Origin: Oceanimonas pelagia
Lineage (GTDB): Bacteria; Pseudomonadota; Gammaproteobacteria; Enterobacterales; Aeromonadaceae
Length of the DNA: 64,000 nt
Assembly (NCBI RefSeq): GCF_030849025.1
Contig: NZ_CP118224.1
Span: 728,001 to 792,000 of the forward strand
Reading direction: 5' to 3'
This document shows, piece after piece, positions 1-8,000 of the stretch (positions are counted from its first letter, which is position 1; the number at the start of each line of letters is the position of its first letter). A model generated the notes under the pieces. The model did not search any database, had not been told where the DNA came from, and saw nothing but the letters and a program-made list of their open reading frames with translations. The translations under genes and the position numbers were made by a program.

Positions 1-1
1 G

Positions 2-1429
2 TTCAGCAGCCTGCGTGGCTGGCTGACCTCCACCCTCGACTGGTTCTTCCTGAGTGCCGCCAACCTCATTGTACTGGTGTGTCTGGGGCTGATCATCTCG
101 CCCCTGGGCCGGGTGCGCATTGGCGGCACTCAGGCCAGCCCCGACTTCAGCTACCTGGGCTGGTTCTCCATGCTGTTTGCCGCCGGCATGGGCATTGGCC
201 TGATGTTTTTTGGCGTGTCCGAGCCGCTTACTCACTTCGGCACCGCCATGGCCGGCACCACGGTGGAGAACGGTGTGCGTACCGACTGGGCGCCGCTGGG
301 GGCGGCGGCGGGCAATGCCGCCGAGGCCACCCGGCTGGGCATGGCTGCCACTCTGTATCACTGGGCACTGCACCCCTGGGCCATTTATGCGGTGCTGGCG
401 CTGGGGCTGGCGATTTTCTCCTTTAACAAGGGTCTGCCGCTGACCATGCGCTCGGTGCTTTATCCGCTGCTGGGCGAGCGGGTGTGGGGCTGGCCGGGCC
501 ACATCATCGACATTCTGGCGGTGGTGGCCACCCTGTTCGGTCTGGCCACCTCGCTCGGTTACGGTGCCTCTCAGGCCGCCGCCGGCCTGAACTTTCTGTT
601 CGACATTCCCGGTGGCATTACTACCCAGGTGATACTGGTCATTCTGATCACCGCGGTGGCACTGGTGTCGGTGCTGGCGGGATTGGATGCGGGGGTCAAG
701 CGGCTGTCGGAAATCAACATGGCGCTGGCGGCGCTGCTGCTGGTGTTTGTGATTATTGTGGGGCCGACCCTGCTGATCTTCACCGGCTTTTTCTCCAACC
801 TGGTGTCCTACCTTGAGTATTTTCCGGCACTGTCCATGCCCTTTGGCCGGGAAGACGCCAACTACTCCCAGGGCTGGACCGCCTTTTACTGGGCCTGGTG
901 GATCTCTTGGTCACCCTTTGTGGGCATGTTTATCGCCCGGGTCTCCCGGGGCCGGACCGTGCGCGAGTTTCTGATCGCCGTGCTGCTGGTGCCCACCACC
1001 GCCTGCATGCTGTGGTTCAGTGCCTTTGGTGGCACCGCCATTCACCAGCTGGTCGGCGAGGGCTATCAGGCGGTGGCCGAGGCGGAGTTGCCCCTGCAAC
1101 TGTTTGTGATGCTGCAGGATCTGCCGCTGACCGCCATCACTTCCTTTATCGGCATCGTGCTGGTGGTGGTGTTCTTCGTTACCTCGTCCGACTCCGGCTC
1201 GCTGGTGATCGACACCATCGCCGCCGGCGGCAAGGTCAATGCACCCAAGCCCCAGCGGGTGTTCTGGTGTACCTTTGAGGGGCTGGTGGCCATTGCCCTG
1301 ATGCTGGGGGGCGGCCTGGCCGGCCTGCAGGCCATGGCGGTGTCGACCGGCTTTCCCTTCACCATAGTGCTGCTGATATCCTGCGTGGCCCTGATCAAGG
1401 GGCTGATGTCGGAGCCCAGGGGCGACTGA
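2..1429 (+). CDS. BCCT-family osmolyte transporter (5' partial)
   Basis: Inner-membrane secondary transporter of the betaine/carnitine/choline family, importing quaternary ammonium osmolytes with Na+ or H+. The reading frame is open from the window edge, so the start and the first one or two membrane segments are missing; 475 residues remain. Hydrophobic segments run throughout. The family signature GWTAFYWAWWISWSPF lies near bases 872-920, within the Trp-rich segment that forms the aromatic substrate box, and is followed by the conserved FIARVSRGRTVREF. The C-terminus is short (SEPRGD), without the long charged osmosensing tail of BetP. The exact substrate cannot be read from the sequence. 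A hairpin terminator follows. Confidence 0.93.
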   Translation, partial: FSSLRGWLTSTLDWFFLSAANLIVLVCLGLIISPLGRVRIGGTQASPDFSYLGWFSMLFAAGMGIGLMFFGVSEPLTHFGTAMAGTTVENGVRTDWAPLGAAAGNAAEATRLGMAATLYHWALHPWAIYAVLALGLAIFSFNKGLPLTMRSVLYPLLGERVWGWPGHIIDILAVVATLFGLATSLGYGASQAAAGLNFLFDIPGGITTQVILVILITAVALVSVLAGLDAGVKRLSEINMALAALLLVFVIIVGPTLLIFTGFFSNLVSYLEYFPALSMPFGREDANYSQGWTAFYWAWWISWSPFVGMFIARVSRGRTVREFLIAVLLVPTTACMLWFSAFGGTAIHQLVGEGYQAVAEAELPLQLFVMLQDLPLTAITSFIGIVLVVVFFVTSSDSGSLVIDTIAAGGKVNAPKPQRVFWCTFEGLVAIALMLGGGLAGLQAMAVSTGFPFTIVLLISCVALIKGLMSEPRGD

Positions 1430-1447
1430 GGTAAATCAACCGTGACC

Positions 1448-1472
1448 AAGGCAGCCCAGTGCTGCCTTTTTT
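1448..1472 (+). terminator. Rho-independent terminator after the BCCT gene
   Basis: Arms AAGGCAGC and GCTGCCTT (8 bp) enclose a 5-base loop and run into six T residues. It lies 19 bases after the transporter stop and ends 19 bases before the next start codon, separating the two genes. Confidence 0.8.
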
Positions 1473-1491
1473 CGCTTTGCAGGAGAGAGCA

Positions 1492-3363
1492 ATGGAAGCG
1501 GAGCAGCTGGAAGTACTGAACTTTATTCGCCAGTGGGCGCCTTTCACGGCCTTGCCGGAGGAGGTGCTGGAGCGCATTGCCACCCAGGTGGAGGTGGCCT
1601 ACTACCGGGCCGGCACCATCATTCTCAAATATGGCGATCCGGTGCACGATCTCTATCTGGTGCGCAGCGGGGCGGTGGAGCTGTACCGGCGCAACGGCGA
1701 GCTGCATAACCGGCTGAGCGAGGGCAGCCTGTTCGGCCAGATGGGACTGCTGATGCACAACAAAAACCGCCTGCCGGCCACGGCGCTGGAAGATACCCTG
1801 ATCTACTGCCTGCCCGAGGCCCTGTTCAACGAGTTGTACGAAGGCTTTGAAGCCTTCTCCGACTTTGTGGAAGTGGGCGAGAGCACCCGGCTGCGCCATG
1901 CGGTGTCCCGCCATCAAGGGGCCAACGAGCTGATGACCTCCAGCATACGCGAGCTGATCTCCCGGGATCCGGTGTCCATCGGTTGCTCGGCCAGCGTGTT
2001 TGAGGCGGCGCAGAAAATGACCGATGAAGGCGTTTCCTCGATCCTGGTGCTGAACGAAGACAGCGATGCCGAACAGGAAGTGGCCGGCATCATTACCGAC
2101 CGGGATCTGCGCACGCGTGTGCTGGCAGCCGAGCTGCCTTCGGCCACGCCGGTGGCGCAGGTCATGTCTACCGATCTGGTGGCGGCCGAGAGCGATCAGT
2201 ACGTGTTTGAAGCCATGCTCACCATGCTGCGTTACAACCTGCATCATTTGCCGGTGCTGCACCGGGGTAAGCCCATTGGGGTGGTGGCGCTGTCGGACGT
2301 GATGCGCCACGAGTCCCGCAACAGCCTGTTTGTGGTGCGCCATATCTTTCGCGCCCAGGACGCCGACGAGCTGGCCACCATTGCCGACGACGCCCGGGCC
2401 TGCTTTGTGCGCATGGTCAATGAAGATGCCAACTCCCACATGATTGGCTCGGCCATGGCGGTGATCGGGCGCAGCTTCAAGCAACGGCTGCTGGAGCTGG
2501 CGGAAGAAAAACTGGGCCCGCCGCCGGTGCCTTACTGCTTTCTGGCACTGGGCTCCATGGCCCGGGATGAACAGCTGGTGGTGACCGATCAGGACAATGC
2601 CATCATTCTCGATAACGGCTACGATGCCGAGGCCCACAATGATTATTTCGCCGCCCTGGCCACATATGTGTGCGATGGTCTGGCGGCCTGCGGTTACAGT
2701 TACTGCACCGGCAACATCATGGCCAGCAATCCCGAGTGGCGCAAAACCCGGCGGGAATGGGAGCTGTGTTTTCTGGACTGGATCGACAACCCCAACGCCC
2801 GTTCCCTGCTCAACAGCGCCATTTTTTTTGATCTCGACGGAGTGTACGGCCATCTGGAATGGGCCGAGCAGCTCAACCGGCTTATTCTGCGCCGTGCCCG
2901 GCGCAGCCCGCGTTTTCTTGCCAGCATGGCCCGCAATGCCCTGCTGCGCACGCCGCCGCTGGGCTTTTTCAAGGAGTTCGTGATGGAGCAGGACGGCAAG
3001 CACAACAATTCCATCAATCTCAAGCGCCGGGGCACGGCGCCGCTGGCGGATCTGGTGCGGGTGCATGCCCTGGCGGTGGGCTCCAAGGCGCGCAACTCCT
3101 TTGAGCGGCTGAACGATGTGATCGAGGCCGACATCCTGCCGCGGGGCCGGGGGCCGGATCTGCGCGATGCCATGGAATTTATCGCCATGGTGCGCATTCG
3201 CCACCAGGCCATGGATCTGGAGGCGGGCAGGGAGCCCGACAACAACATAGAGCCGGAAAACCTGTCCGACTTTGAGCGGCGCAACCTCAAGGACGCGTTT
3301 CAGATCCTGAGCCAGGCCCAGAAATTCCTGAAGTTCCGCTATCAGCCCGGACGGACCCCCTGA
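1492..3363 (+). CDS. cNMP-binding/CBS/DUF294 nucleotidyltransferase-like protein
   Basis: Predicted cytoplasmic signal-transduction protein of 623 residues. Domains in order: cyclic-nucleotide-binding fold (about 10-130, with FGQMGLL in the binding cassette region), a pair of CBS domains (about 150-275, including GIITDRDLRTR and GVVALSDVMRH), a DUF294 nucleotidyltransferase-like domain (about 310-445, with GSMARDEQLVVTDQDNA, which keeps a plausible metal-binding DxD) and the DUF294 C-terminal helical domain. ATG 1492 is chosen because AGGAGAG sits just upstream; an upstream in-frame codon at 1459 falls inside the preceding terminator. It is followed 7 bases later by a DnaQ-like exonuclease, a pairing common in gammaproteobacteria. 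The ligand and the enzymatic activity are unknown. Confidence 0.88.
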   Translation: MEAEQLEVLNFIRQWAPFTALPEEVLERIATQVEVAYYRAGTIILKYGDPVHDLYLVRSGAVELYRRNGELHNRLSEGSLFGQMGLLMHNKNRLPATALEDTLIYCLPEALFNELYEGFEAFSDFVEVGESTRLRHAVSRHQGANELMTSSIRELISRDPVSIGCSASVFEAAQKMTDEGVSSILVLNEDSDAEQEVAGIITDRDLRTRVLAAELPSATPVAQVMSTDLVAAESDQYVFEAMLTMLRYNLHHLPVLHRGKPIGVVALSDVMRHESRNSLFVVRHIFRAQDADELATIADDARACFVRMVNEDANSHMIGSAMAVIGRSFKQRLLELAEEKLGPPPVPYCFLALGSMARDEQLVVTDQDNAIILDNGYDAEAHNDYFAALATYVCDGLAACGYSYCTGNIMASNPEWRKTRREWELCFLDWIDNPNARSLLNSAIFFDLDGVYGHLEWAEQLNRLILRRARRSPRFLASMARNALLRTPPLGFFKEFVMEQDGKHNNSINLKRRGTAPLADLVRVHALAVGSKARNSFERLNDVIEADILPRGRGPDLRDAMEFIAMVRIRHQAMDLEAGREPDNNIEPENLSDFERRNLKDAFQILSQAQKFLKFRYQPGRTP

Positions 3364-3370
3364 GGCGGCC

Positions 3371-4102
3371 ATGGTATATCTGACTCCTTCCGCCCTGATG
3401 GACCGGGCCCCGCCTCCGGACTGGCCGGCCCTGTTTGAGCAGCGGGCACGCAGTGCCCGGGACTACCGGCTGCAGCGTTTTTACCGGGCCGGCCTGCCGG
3501 CGCCCGATACCCCCCTGGCCGAGGTGCCCTTGGTGGCCATGGACTTTGAAACCACCGGGCTCAATGCCGGCAAGGACGCCATCGTCAGCATCGGCCTGGT
3601 GCCTTTCAGCCTGCAGCGCATTCGCTGCCGTGACGCGGCGCACTGGATTGTGAACCCGCACAGGCCACTGGCGGGGGAAACCGTGGCGCTGCACCACATT
3701 ACCCATTCCGAGGTAAAGGAAGCGCCGGATCTGCTGCAGGTGCTGGACGAGGTGCTGGCGGCCCTGGCCGGGCGCGTGGTGGTGGTGCATTACCGGCGCA
3801 TCGAGCAGGTGTTCTTTGCCGCGGCGCTCAAGGCCCGGCTCAACGAAGACATTCGCTTTCCGGTGATCGACACCATGGAGCTGGAAGCCCGGCTGCATCC
3901 CCGGCGGCTTGGCCTGTGGGACCGGCTGCGCGGGCGCAAGCCGGTGTCCATTCGTCTGGCCAACAGCCGGGAGCGCTATCACCTGCCTTATTATGCGCCG
4001 CATCATGCCCTGACCGACGCCCTGGCCACCGCCGAACTGTTGCAGGCGCAGGTGGCCCACCACTACTCGCCGGACACGCCCCTGAGTGAATTGTGGCTAT
4101 AG
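3371..4102 (+). CDS. DnaQ-like 3'-5' exonuclease
   Basis: 243-residue DEDDh-superfamily exonuclease, related to the epsilon proofreading subunit but with a separate N-terminal extension. Exo I is clear (MDFETTGL, about residues 57-64). Exo III has the His-Asp pair (HHALTDALATAELL, near the C-terminus). In the Exo II region the usual N-x-x-F-D is replaced by VVHYRRIEQVF, so the acidic position is Glu rather than Asp. It starts 7 bases after the DUF294 gene and is almost certainly co-transcribed with it. Role in vivo is not known; it is unlikely to be the replicative DnaQ. Confidence 0.85.
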   Translation: MVYLTPSALMDRAPPPDWPALFEQRARSARDYRLQRFYRAGLPAPDTPLAEVPLVAMDFETTGLNAGKDAIVSIGLVPFSLQRIRCRDAAHWIVNPHRPLAGETVALHHITHSEVKEAPDLLQVLDEVLAALAGRVVVVHYRRIEQVFFAAALKARLNEDIRFPVIDTMELEARLHPRRLGLWDRLRGRKPVSIRLANSRERYHLPYYAPHHALTDALATAELLQAQVAHHYSPDTPLSELWL

Positions 4103-4110
4103 CCTCCTTC

Positions 4111-4120
4111 GGGGGGGGGG
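4111..4120. repeat. Ten-G homopolymer between convergent genes
   Basis: Ten consecutive G residues lie in the 24-base gap between the exonuclease stop (4102) and the DUF2726 stop (4127). Such a tract is prone to slippage and to sequencing error, but here it lies outside both coding regions. Confidence 0.9.
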
Positions 4121-4126
4121 AAGTCG

Positions 4127-4741
4127 TTATAACCGAAAGCGAGGTTCGTCGGCGTCGTCGGGCTCGTCGTCGGGCAGGCTCAGCACCGGCTCGTGGCGAC
4201 CGCCGGCCAGCGGCGGGGTGGTTTCAACGGGCCTGAGCAGGGACTTCAGCTCGTCACGCAGCGCGCTGGGAGTGGGCCAGTCCTTGGGGGAGAGGTGCAT
4301 CACCGGGAGGCCGGCCAGTTCAATCTGCTCCAGCAGGTGATGACGATGGCGACCGTCGGCCTGGCTCAGGCTGTCGTCCACCAGCGCCACCACCAGCCGC
4401 ACCCGCAGATCGCCGGGCGAGCACAGCACAAAGTCCAGCTTCTCACCGAACAGGGCGTGCCAGGCCGCATCCCGGTGGGTCTTTTTCAGGGTGGGGGCCA
4501 GCTCCAGCACCTCGCTCATCTGCACCGCGGGAAATACCCGCAGTTTGTCGCCGGCGGCCTGCTCCAGCAGCGCCAGCGCCCTGGCCGCCTCCGGGCTGAA
4601 CATCACCTTCTGCACATAGGCCTGGCCCGGCCTGCCGCGCCAGATGCGGCGCAGCAGGCTCATCAGGGTCAGCAATACCAGCAGGCTCACCAGGGCGAAC
4701 ATCAGCCAGTCGAGCAGGGAAACGGGCAGCCAGTCAGTCAT
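4127..4741 (-). CDS. DUF2726 domain protein, membrane-anchored
   Basis: 204 residues. One N-terminal membrane segment (about residues 8-28, LLDWLMFALVSLLVLLTLMSL) is followed by a cytoplasmic DUF2726 domain (about 45-175), recognisable by the KVMFSPEAARAL...VFPAVQMSEVL opening and the KLDFVLC...VVALVDDSLSQ core. That core resembles restriction-endonuclease-like DUF2726 proteins. The tail is acidic and disordered-looking. ATG 4741 is preferred; an in-frame TTG at 4759 would add six residues but has no ribosome-binding site. Function unknown. It is convergent with the exonuclease gene. Confidence 0.8.
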   Translation of the reverse strand: MTDWLPVSLLDWLMFALVSLLVLLTLMSLLRRIWRGRPGQAYVQKVMFSPEAARALALLEQAAGDKLRVFPAVQMSEVLELAPTLKKTHRDAAWHALFGEKLDFVLCSPGDLRVRLVVALVDDSLSQADGRHRHHLLEQIELAGLPVMHLSPKDWPTPSALRDELKSLLRPVETTPPLAGGRHEPVLSLPDDEPDDADEPRFRL

Positions 4742-4920
4742 CTTGAGCAATATCCGCAAAGCGAGGAAAGAGACTCAGTTTACCCAGCCGGTCATGGAAA
4801 TTGAACTGTTCATGACAGTGTCTGGCGTGCCGGTAGCTGCAACGCGAAACGGCCGGCGCTGGCATGCGCCGGCGCGCCCCCCTATAATCCACAGCCATCG
4901 AAACCCTGACCGAGGTGTGC

Positions 4921-5832
4921 ATGTCCCGGCGATTACCCCCGCTCAACGCGCTCAAGGCCTTTGAGGCTGCCGCCCGCAACCTGAGTTTTACCCGGGCGGC
5001 GGAGGAGCTGTTTGTGACGCAGGCGGCCATCAGTCACCAGATCAAGGGGCTGGAGGAGTTTCTGGGCATCAAGCTGTTTCGCCGGCGCAACCGCTCGCTG
5101 CTGCTGACCGAAGAAGGGCAGAGCTATTTTCTGGAGATCAAGGACATCTTTACCGCCATCTCCGATGCCACCGAGCGGTTGCTGGCGCGCAGCGCCAAGG
5201 GCGCACTGACCGTGAGCCTGCAGCCGAGCTTTGCCATTCAGTGGCTGGTGCCCCGGCTGGTGCGTTTCAGCGAGGTGCACCCGGACATCGACGTGCGCAT
5301 CAAGGCAGTGGATCTGGACGAAGGCTCGCTTACCGACGACGTGGACGTGGCCATCTATTACGGTCGCGGCAACTGGCCCGGACTGCGCGCCGACAAGCTG
5401 CACGCGGAATACCTGATCCCGGTGTGCTCGCCCATGTTGCTGATGGGCACCCGGCCGCTGAAAACGCCGGAAGATTTAACCCGGCACACCCTGCTGCACG
5501 ACACCTCCCGCCGCGACTGGAAGGCCTGGTTCAAGCAGCTCGACATACAGGCGGCCAACGTCAATCAGGGGCCCATTTTCAGCCATTCGTCCATGGTCAT
5601 CCAGGCCGCCATTCACGGTCAGGGGGTGGCGCTGGGCCACAGCGTGCTGACCCAGCCGGAGATCGATGCCGGTCGTCTGGTGTGTCCGTTTGAGCAGGTG
5701 CTGATGTCGAAAAACGCCTATTACCTGGTGTGCCACGAGTCCCAGGCCGGGCTCGGCAAGATCGCCGCCTTTCGCGACTGGATGCTGGCCTTGGTCAACA
5801 AAGAAGAAAAGCAAAAGGCAGTGAACGGATGA
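4921..5832 (+). CDS. gcvA: GcvA, LysR-type regulator of the glycine cleavage system
   Basis: 303-residue LysR-family transcription factor. The N-terminal winged helix-turn-helix (about 5-65) carries NLSFTRAAEELFVTQAAISHQ, and the substrate-binding domain (about 92-295) follows. Opening residues RLPPLNALKAFEAAARNLSFT are the GcvA subgroup hallmark, and length matches E. coli GcvA (305). In E. coli GcvA activates or represses gcvTHP with glycine and purines as signals. Context supports the call: ygdD and rlmM follow, as in E. coli. ATG 4921 is preferred over GTG 4915 because GAGGTG then sits at normal spacing. The stop overlaps the next start by four bases. Confidence 0.92.
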   Translation: MSRRLPPLNALKAFEAAARNLSFTRAAEELFVTQAAISHQIKGLEEFLGIKLFRRRNRSLLLTEEGQSYFLEIKDIFTAISDATERLLARSAKGALTVSLQPSFAIQWLVPRLVRFSEVHPDIDVRIKAVDLDEGSLTDDVDVAIYYGRGNWPGLRADKLHAEYLIPVCSPMLLMGTRPLKTPEDLTRHTLLHDTSRRDWKAWFKQLDIQAANVNQGPIFSHSSMVIQAAIHGQGVALGHSVLTQPEIDAGRLVCPFEQVLMSKNAYYLVCHESQAGLGKIAAFRDWMLALVNKEEKQKAVNG

Positions 5833-6440
5833 ACATAATCAAGAATGGCCCCGACTACGCCAGCCGCCGGGTGTTGCTGGCCCACGGTGCCGGCGCCGGC
5901 ATGGAGCATGCCGTGATGCAGGCCCTGGCCGAGGGGTTGGCCGGCGACGACATTCAGGTGGTGCGCTTTGAGTTTCCCTATATGCAAAAGACCCGGGCCG
6001 ACGGCCGCCGCCGGCCCCCGGACCGCGAGCCGGTGCTGCTGGAGTGCTGGCGGCAACTGGCCCGGGAGTGCGCCCACCCCAGGTTGTTTCTGGCGGGCAA
6101 GTCCATGGGCGGGCGCATGGCATCGCTGGTGGCCGACGAACTGGCTCCGGCCGGGCTTATCCTGCTGGGCTTTCCCTTTCATCCGCCGGGCAAGCCGGAG
6201 CGTTTTCGTGGCCAGCATCTGGCCTCGATACGCACGCCCACCCTGCTGCTGCAGGGCGAGCGCGACAGCTTTGGCAGCCGCGAGGCGGTAGAAAACTATG
6301 ATCTGGCCGAGTCCGTGCAAACCTGCTGGGTGACCGACGGCGATCACGGTTTCACGCCGCGCAAGGCCTCGGGGGTTACCCTTGAGCGCAACCTGGCGTA
6401 CGTGTGTGAGCGCATGAGGAGCTTTATTGGTGATCATTAA
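5829..6440 (+). CDS. KANL3/Tex30-type alpha/beta hydrolase
   Basis: 203-residue predicted cytoplasmic serine hydrolase. Visible features: oxyanion-loop LLAHGAGAGM near the N-terminus, nucleophile elbow GKSMGGRMAS (Ser about residue 96), an Asp in LLLQGERDSFG and a C-terminal His in VTDGDHGF, giving a complete Ser-Asp-His triad. The family (dienelactone-hydrolase-like, KANL3/Tex30) has no firm substrate. Its ATG overlaps the gcvA stop (ATGA) and it overlaps the ygdD start, so it is translationally embedded in a gcvA-hydrolase-ygdD-rlmM operon. E. coli lacks it at this position. Confidence 0.85.
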   Translation: MNIIKNGPDYASRRVLLAHGAGAGMEHAVMQALAEGLAGDDIQVVRFEFPYMQKTRADGRRRPPDREPVLLECWRQLARECAHPRLFLAGKSMGGRMASLVADELAPAGLILLGFPFHPPGKPERFRGQHLASIRTPTLLLQGERDSFGSREAVENYDLAESVQTCWVTDGDHGFTPRKASGVTLERNLAYVCERMRSFIGDH

Positions 6441-6807
6441 TCTCGCCTTTTACGGCGCGGCCCTGTTCGGCCTGAGCGCCACCGCCCTGGGCGCCTACGG
6501 GGCCCATGGCCTGGCGGCGGCCCCGGCGCTGGTGGCGGCCTTTAACACCGGGGTGCAATACCAGTTTCTGCATGCCCTGGCGCTGTTGCTGGTGGCCATT
6601 ATGCTGACGCGGCGGGCCACCCGGCTGGTGCACGCCGCTGCCGTTCTGTTTGTGCTGGGCATTGTGATGTTCAGCGGCAGTCTTTATGCCCTGGTGCTGC
6701 TTGGCACCGGGGGAATGGGTTTTGTGACTCCCCTCGGGGGAGTGTGTTTAATGGCGGGCTGGCTGTGTCTGATGCTGTCCGGTCGCGCCTGGTTGAGGTC
6801 TGAATGA
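6430..6807 (+). CDS. ygdD: DUF423 membrane protein (YgdD)
   Basis: Small integral membrane protein of 125 residues with four predicted membrane segments. The DUF423 hallmarks are present: [10 protein letters not shown] in the first third, [15 protein letters not shown], and [12 protein letters not shown]...[14 protein letters not shown]. Function unknown. GTG 6430 lies 8 bases after GAGGAG and is preferred; TTG 6427 in the same frame is the alternative. It overlaps the hydrolase gene at its start and rlmM at its stop (ATGA), as expected for the gcvA-ygdD-rlmM block. Confidence 0.88.
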   Translation: MIINLAFYGAALFGLSATALGAYGAHGLAAAPALVAAFNTGVQYQFLHALALLLVAIMLTRRATRLVHAAAVLFVLGIVMFSGSLYALVLLGTGGMGFVTPLGGVCLMAGWLCLMLSGRAWLRSE

Positions 6808-7895
6808 AACAGTTGTTGATATATTGCCGCCCCGGATTTGAAAAGGAAGCGGCCGCCGAAATTCAGGACAGGGCCGGGCAGATGGGCTGTCCGGGCTTTG
6901 CCCGCGCCAAGGACGACAGCGGTTATGTGGTGTACGAGTGCTTTCAGCCGGAAGACGGCGATCTGCTGGCGCGCAAGCTGCCGTTTCGCGAGCTGATTTT
7001 CGCCCGCCAGATGCTGGTGGTGTGGGCCGAGCTGAACGACCTGCCCCTTGATGATCGCATCGCTCCCCTGGTCGGGGCCGCCGAGGGCATGCCCCTGTGC
7101 GGCGACATTCGGGTGGAAACCCCCGACACCAACGAGGGCAAGGAGCTGTCGCGCTTTTGCCGCAAGTTTACCGTGCCGGCGCGTCAGGCCCTGCGTGGCA
7201 AGGGCGTGCTGACCCGGGCCGAGGCCCGCAACCGGCCCACCCTGCACCTGTTTTTTACCGCCAATAACCGGGTGATGCTGGGCTACTCCTATTCCTACAA
7301 CCAGTCGCCGTTTCACATGGGCATTCCCCGGTTGCGGTTTCCCGCCGACGCGCCGAGCCGCTCCAGCCTCAAGCTGGAAGAGGCCTTTCACGTGTTTATT
7401 CCCCGGGAGGAGTGGGACACCCGGCTGACTTCCGGCCTGCGAGGCGTGGATCTGGGCGCGGCCCCCGGTGGCTGGACCTATCAGCTGGTGGCCCGGGGCA
7501 TGATGGTGGCGGCCATCGACAACGGCCCCATGGCCCAGAGCCTGATGGACACCGGTCAGGTCAAGCACTACCGGGAAGACGGCTTCAAGTGGCGGCCCAG
7601 CCGCAAGAACGTGTACTGGCTGGTGTGCGACATGGTGGAAAAACCGGCGCGGGTGGTGGCGCTGATGGCCGACTGGCTGCTGGCGGAAGACTGCCAGGAG
7701 GCGATCTTCAACCTCAAGCTGCCGATGAAAAAGCGCTATGCCGAGGCGGTGCACAACCTGCAGCAGTTGCAGGAAAAGCTCGACCAGCTCGGTGGCTTTC
7801 AGATCCAGGCCAAGCACCTGTACCACGACCGGGAAGAGATCACCGTGCACGTGTGCCAGCCGCGCAAGGTGGCCAAACTCGAGCCCAAGGCCTGA
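6804..7895 (+). CDS. rlmM: RlmM, 23S rRNA C2498 2'-O-methyltransferase
   Basis: 363-residue SAM-dependent methyltransferase that 2'-O-methylates C2498 of 23S rRNA before 50S assembly. An N-terminal THUMP-like region (about 1-180) is followed by a Rossmann-fold catalytic domain with the SAM motif [14 protein letters not shown] (about residues 214-227) and the KLPMKKR segment containing a catalytic Lys. Length matches E. coli RlmM (366). Start codon overlaps the ygdD stop. Confidence 0.95.
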   Translation: MKQLLIYCRPGFEKEAAAEIQDRAGQMGCPGFARAKDDSGYVVYECFQPEDGDLLARKLPFRELIFARQMLVVWAELNDLPLDDRIAPLVGAAEGMPLCGDIRVETPDTNEGKELSRFCRKFTVPARQALRGKGVLTRAEARNRPTLHLFFTANNRVMLGYSYSYNQSPFHMGIPRLRFPADAPSRSSLKLEEAFHVFIPREEWDTRLTSGLRGVDLGAAPGGWTYQLVARGMMVAAIDNGPMAQSLMDTGQVKHYREDGFKWRPSRKNVYWLVCDMVEKPARVVALMADWLLAEDCQEAIFNLKLPMKKRYAEAVHNLQQLQEKLDQLGGFQIQAKHLYHDREEITVHVCQPRKVAKLEPKA

Positions 7896-7915
7896 CCGGG
7901 TCGCTGTCCTCGTCA

Positions 7916-7937
7916 CTCCCACGCAGGAGCGTGGGAG
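7916..7937. repeat. Hairpin repeat with CTCCCACGC arms
   Basis: Perfect 9-bp inverted repeat (CTCCCACGC / GCGTGGGAG) around AGGA, between rlmM and the following terminator. No T tract follows directly, so it looks like a dispersed palindromic element rather than the terminator. Confidence 0.55.
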
Positions 7938-7950
7938 CGAGAAAACATAA

Positions 7951-7982
7951 AAAAACGGCGCTGTTTTCACGGCGCCGTTTTT
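7951..7982. terminator. Bidirectional terminator between rlmM and the isocitrate dehydrogenase gene
   Basis: Arms AAAAACGGCGC and GCGCCGTTTTT (11 bp) around a 10-base loop, with A and T tracts at the ends. It can stop transcription of rlmM and of the convergent dehydrogenase gene. Confidence 0.85.
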
Positions 7983-8000
7983 GCTTCAGCCGAATGCCGG

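Noticed and set aside
1066-3372. Long open frame on the minus strand (about 768 codons) opposite the DUF294 gene
   Set aside because: It is a by-product of high GC and codon bias. The product is His/Gln/Ala-rich and resembles no family, whereas the plus-strand protein has clear CBS and DUF294 motifs.
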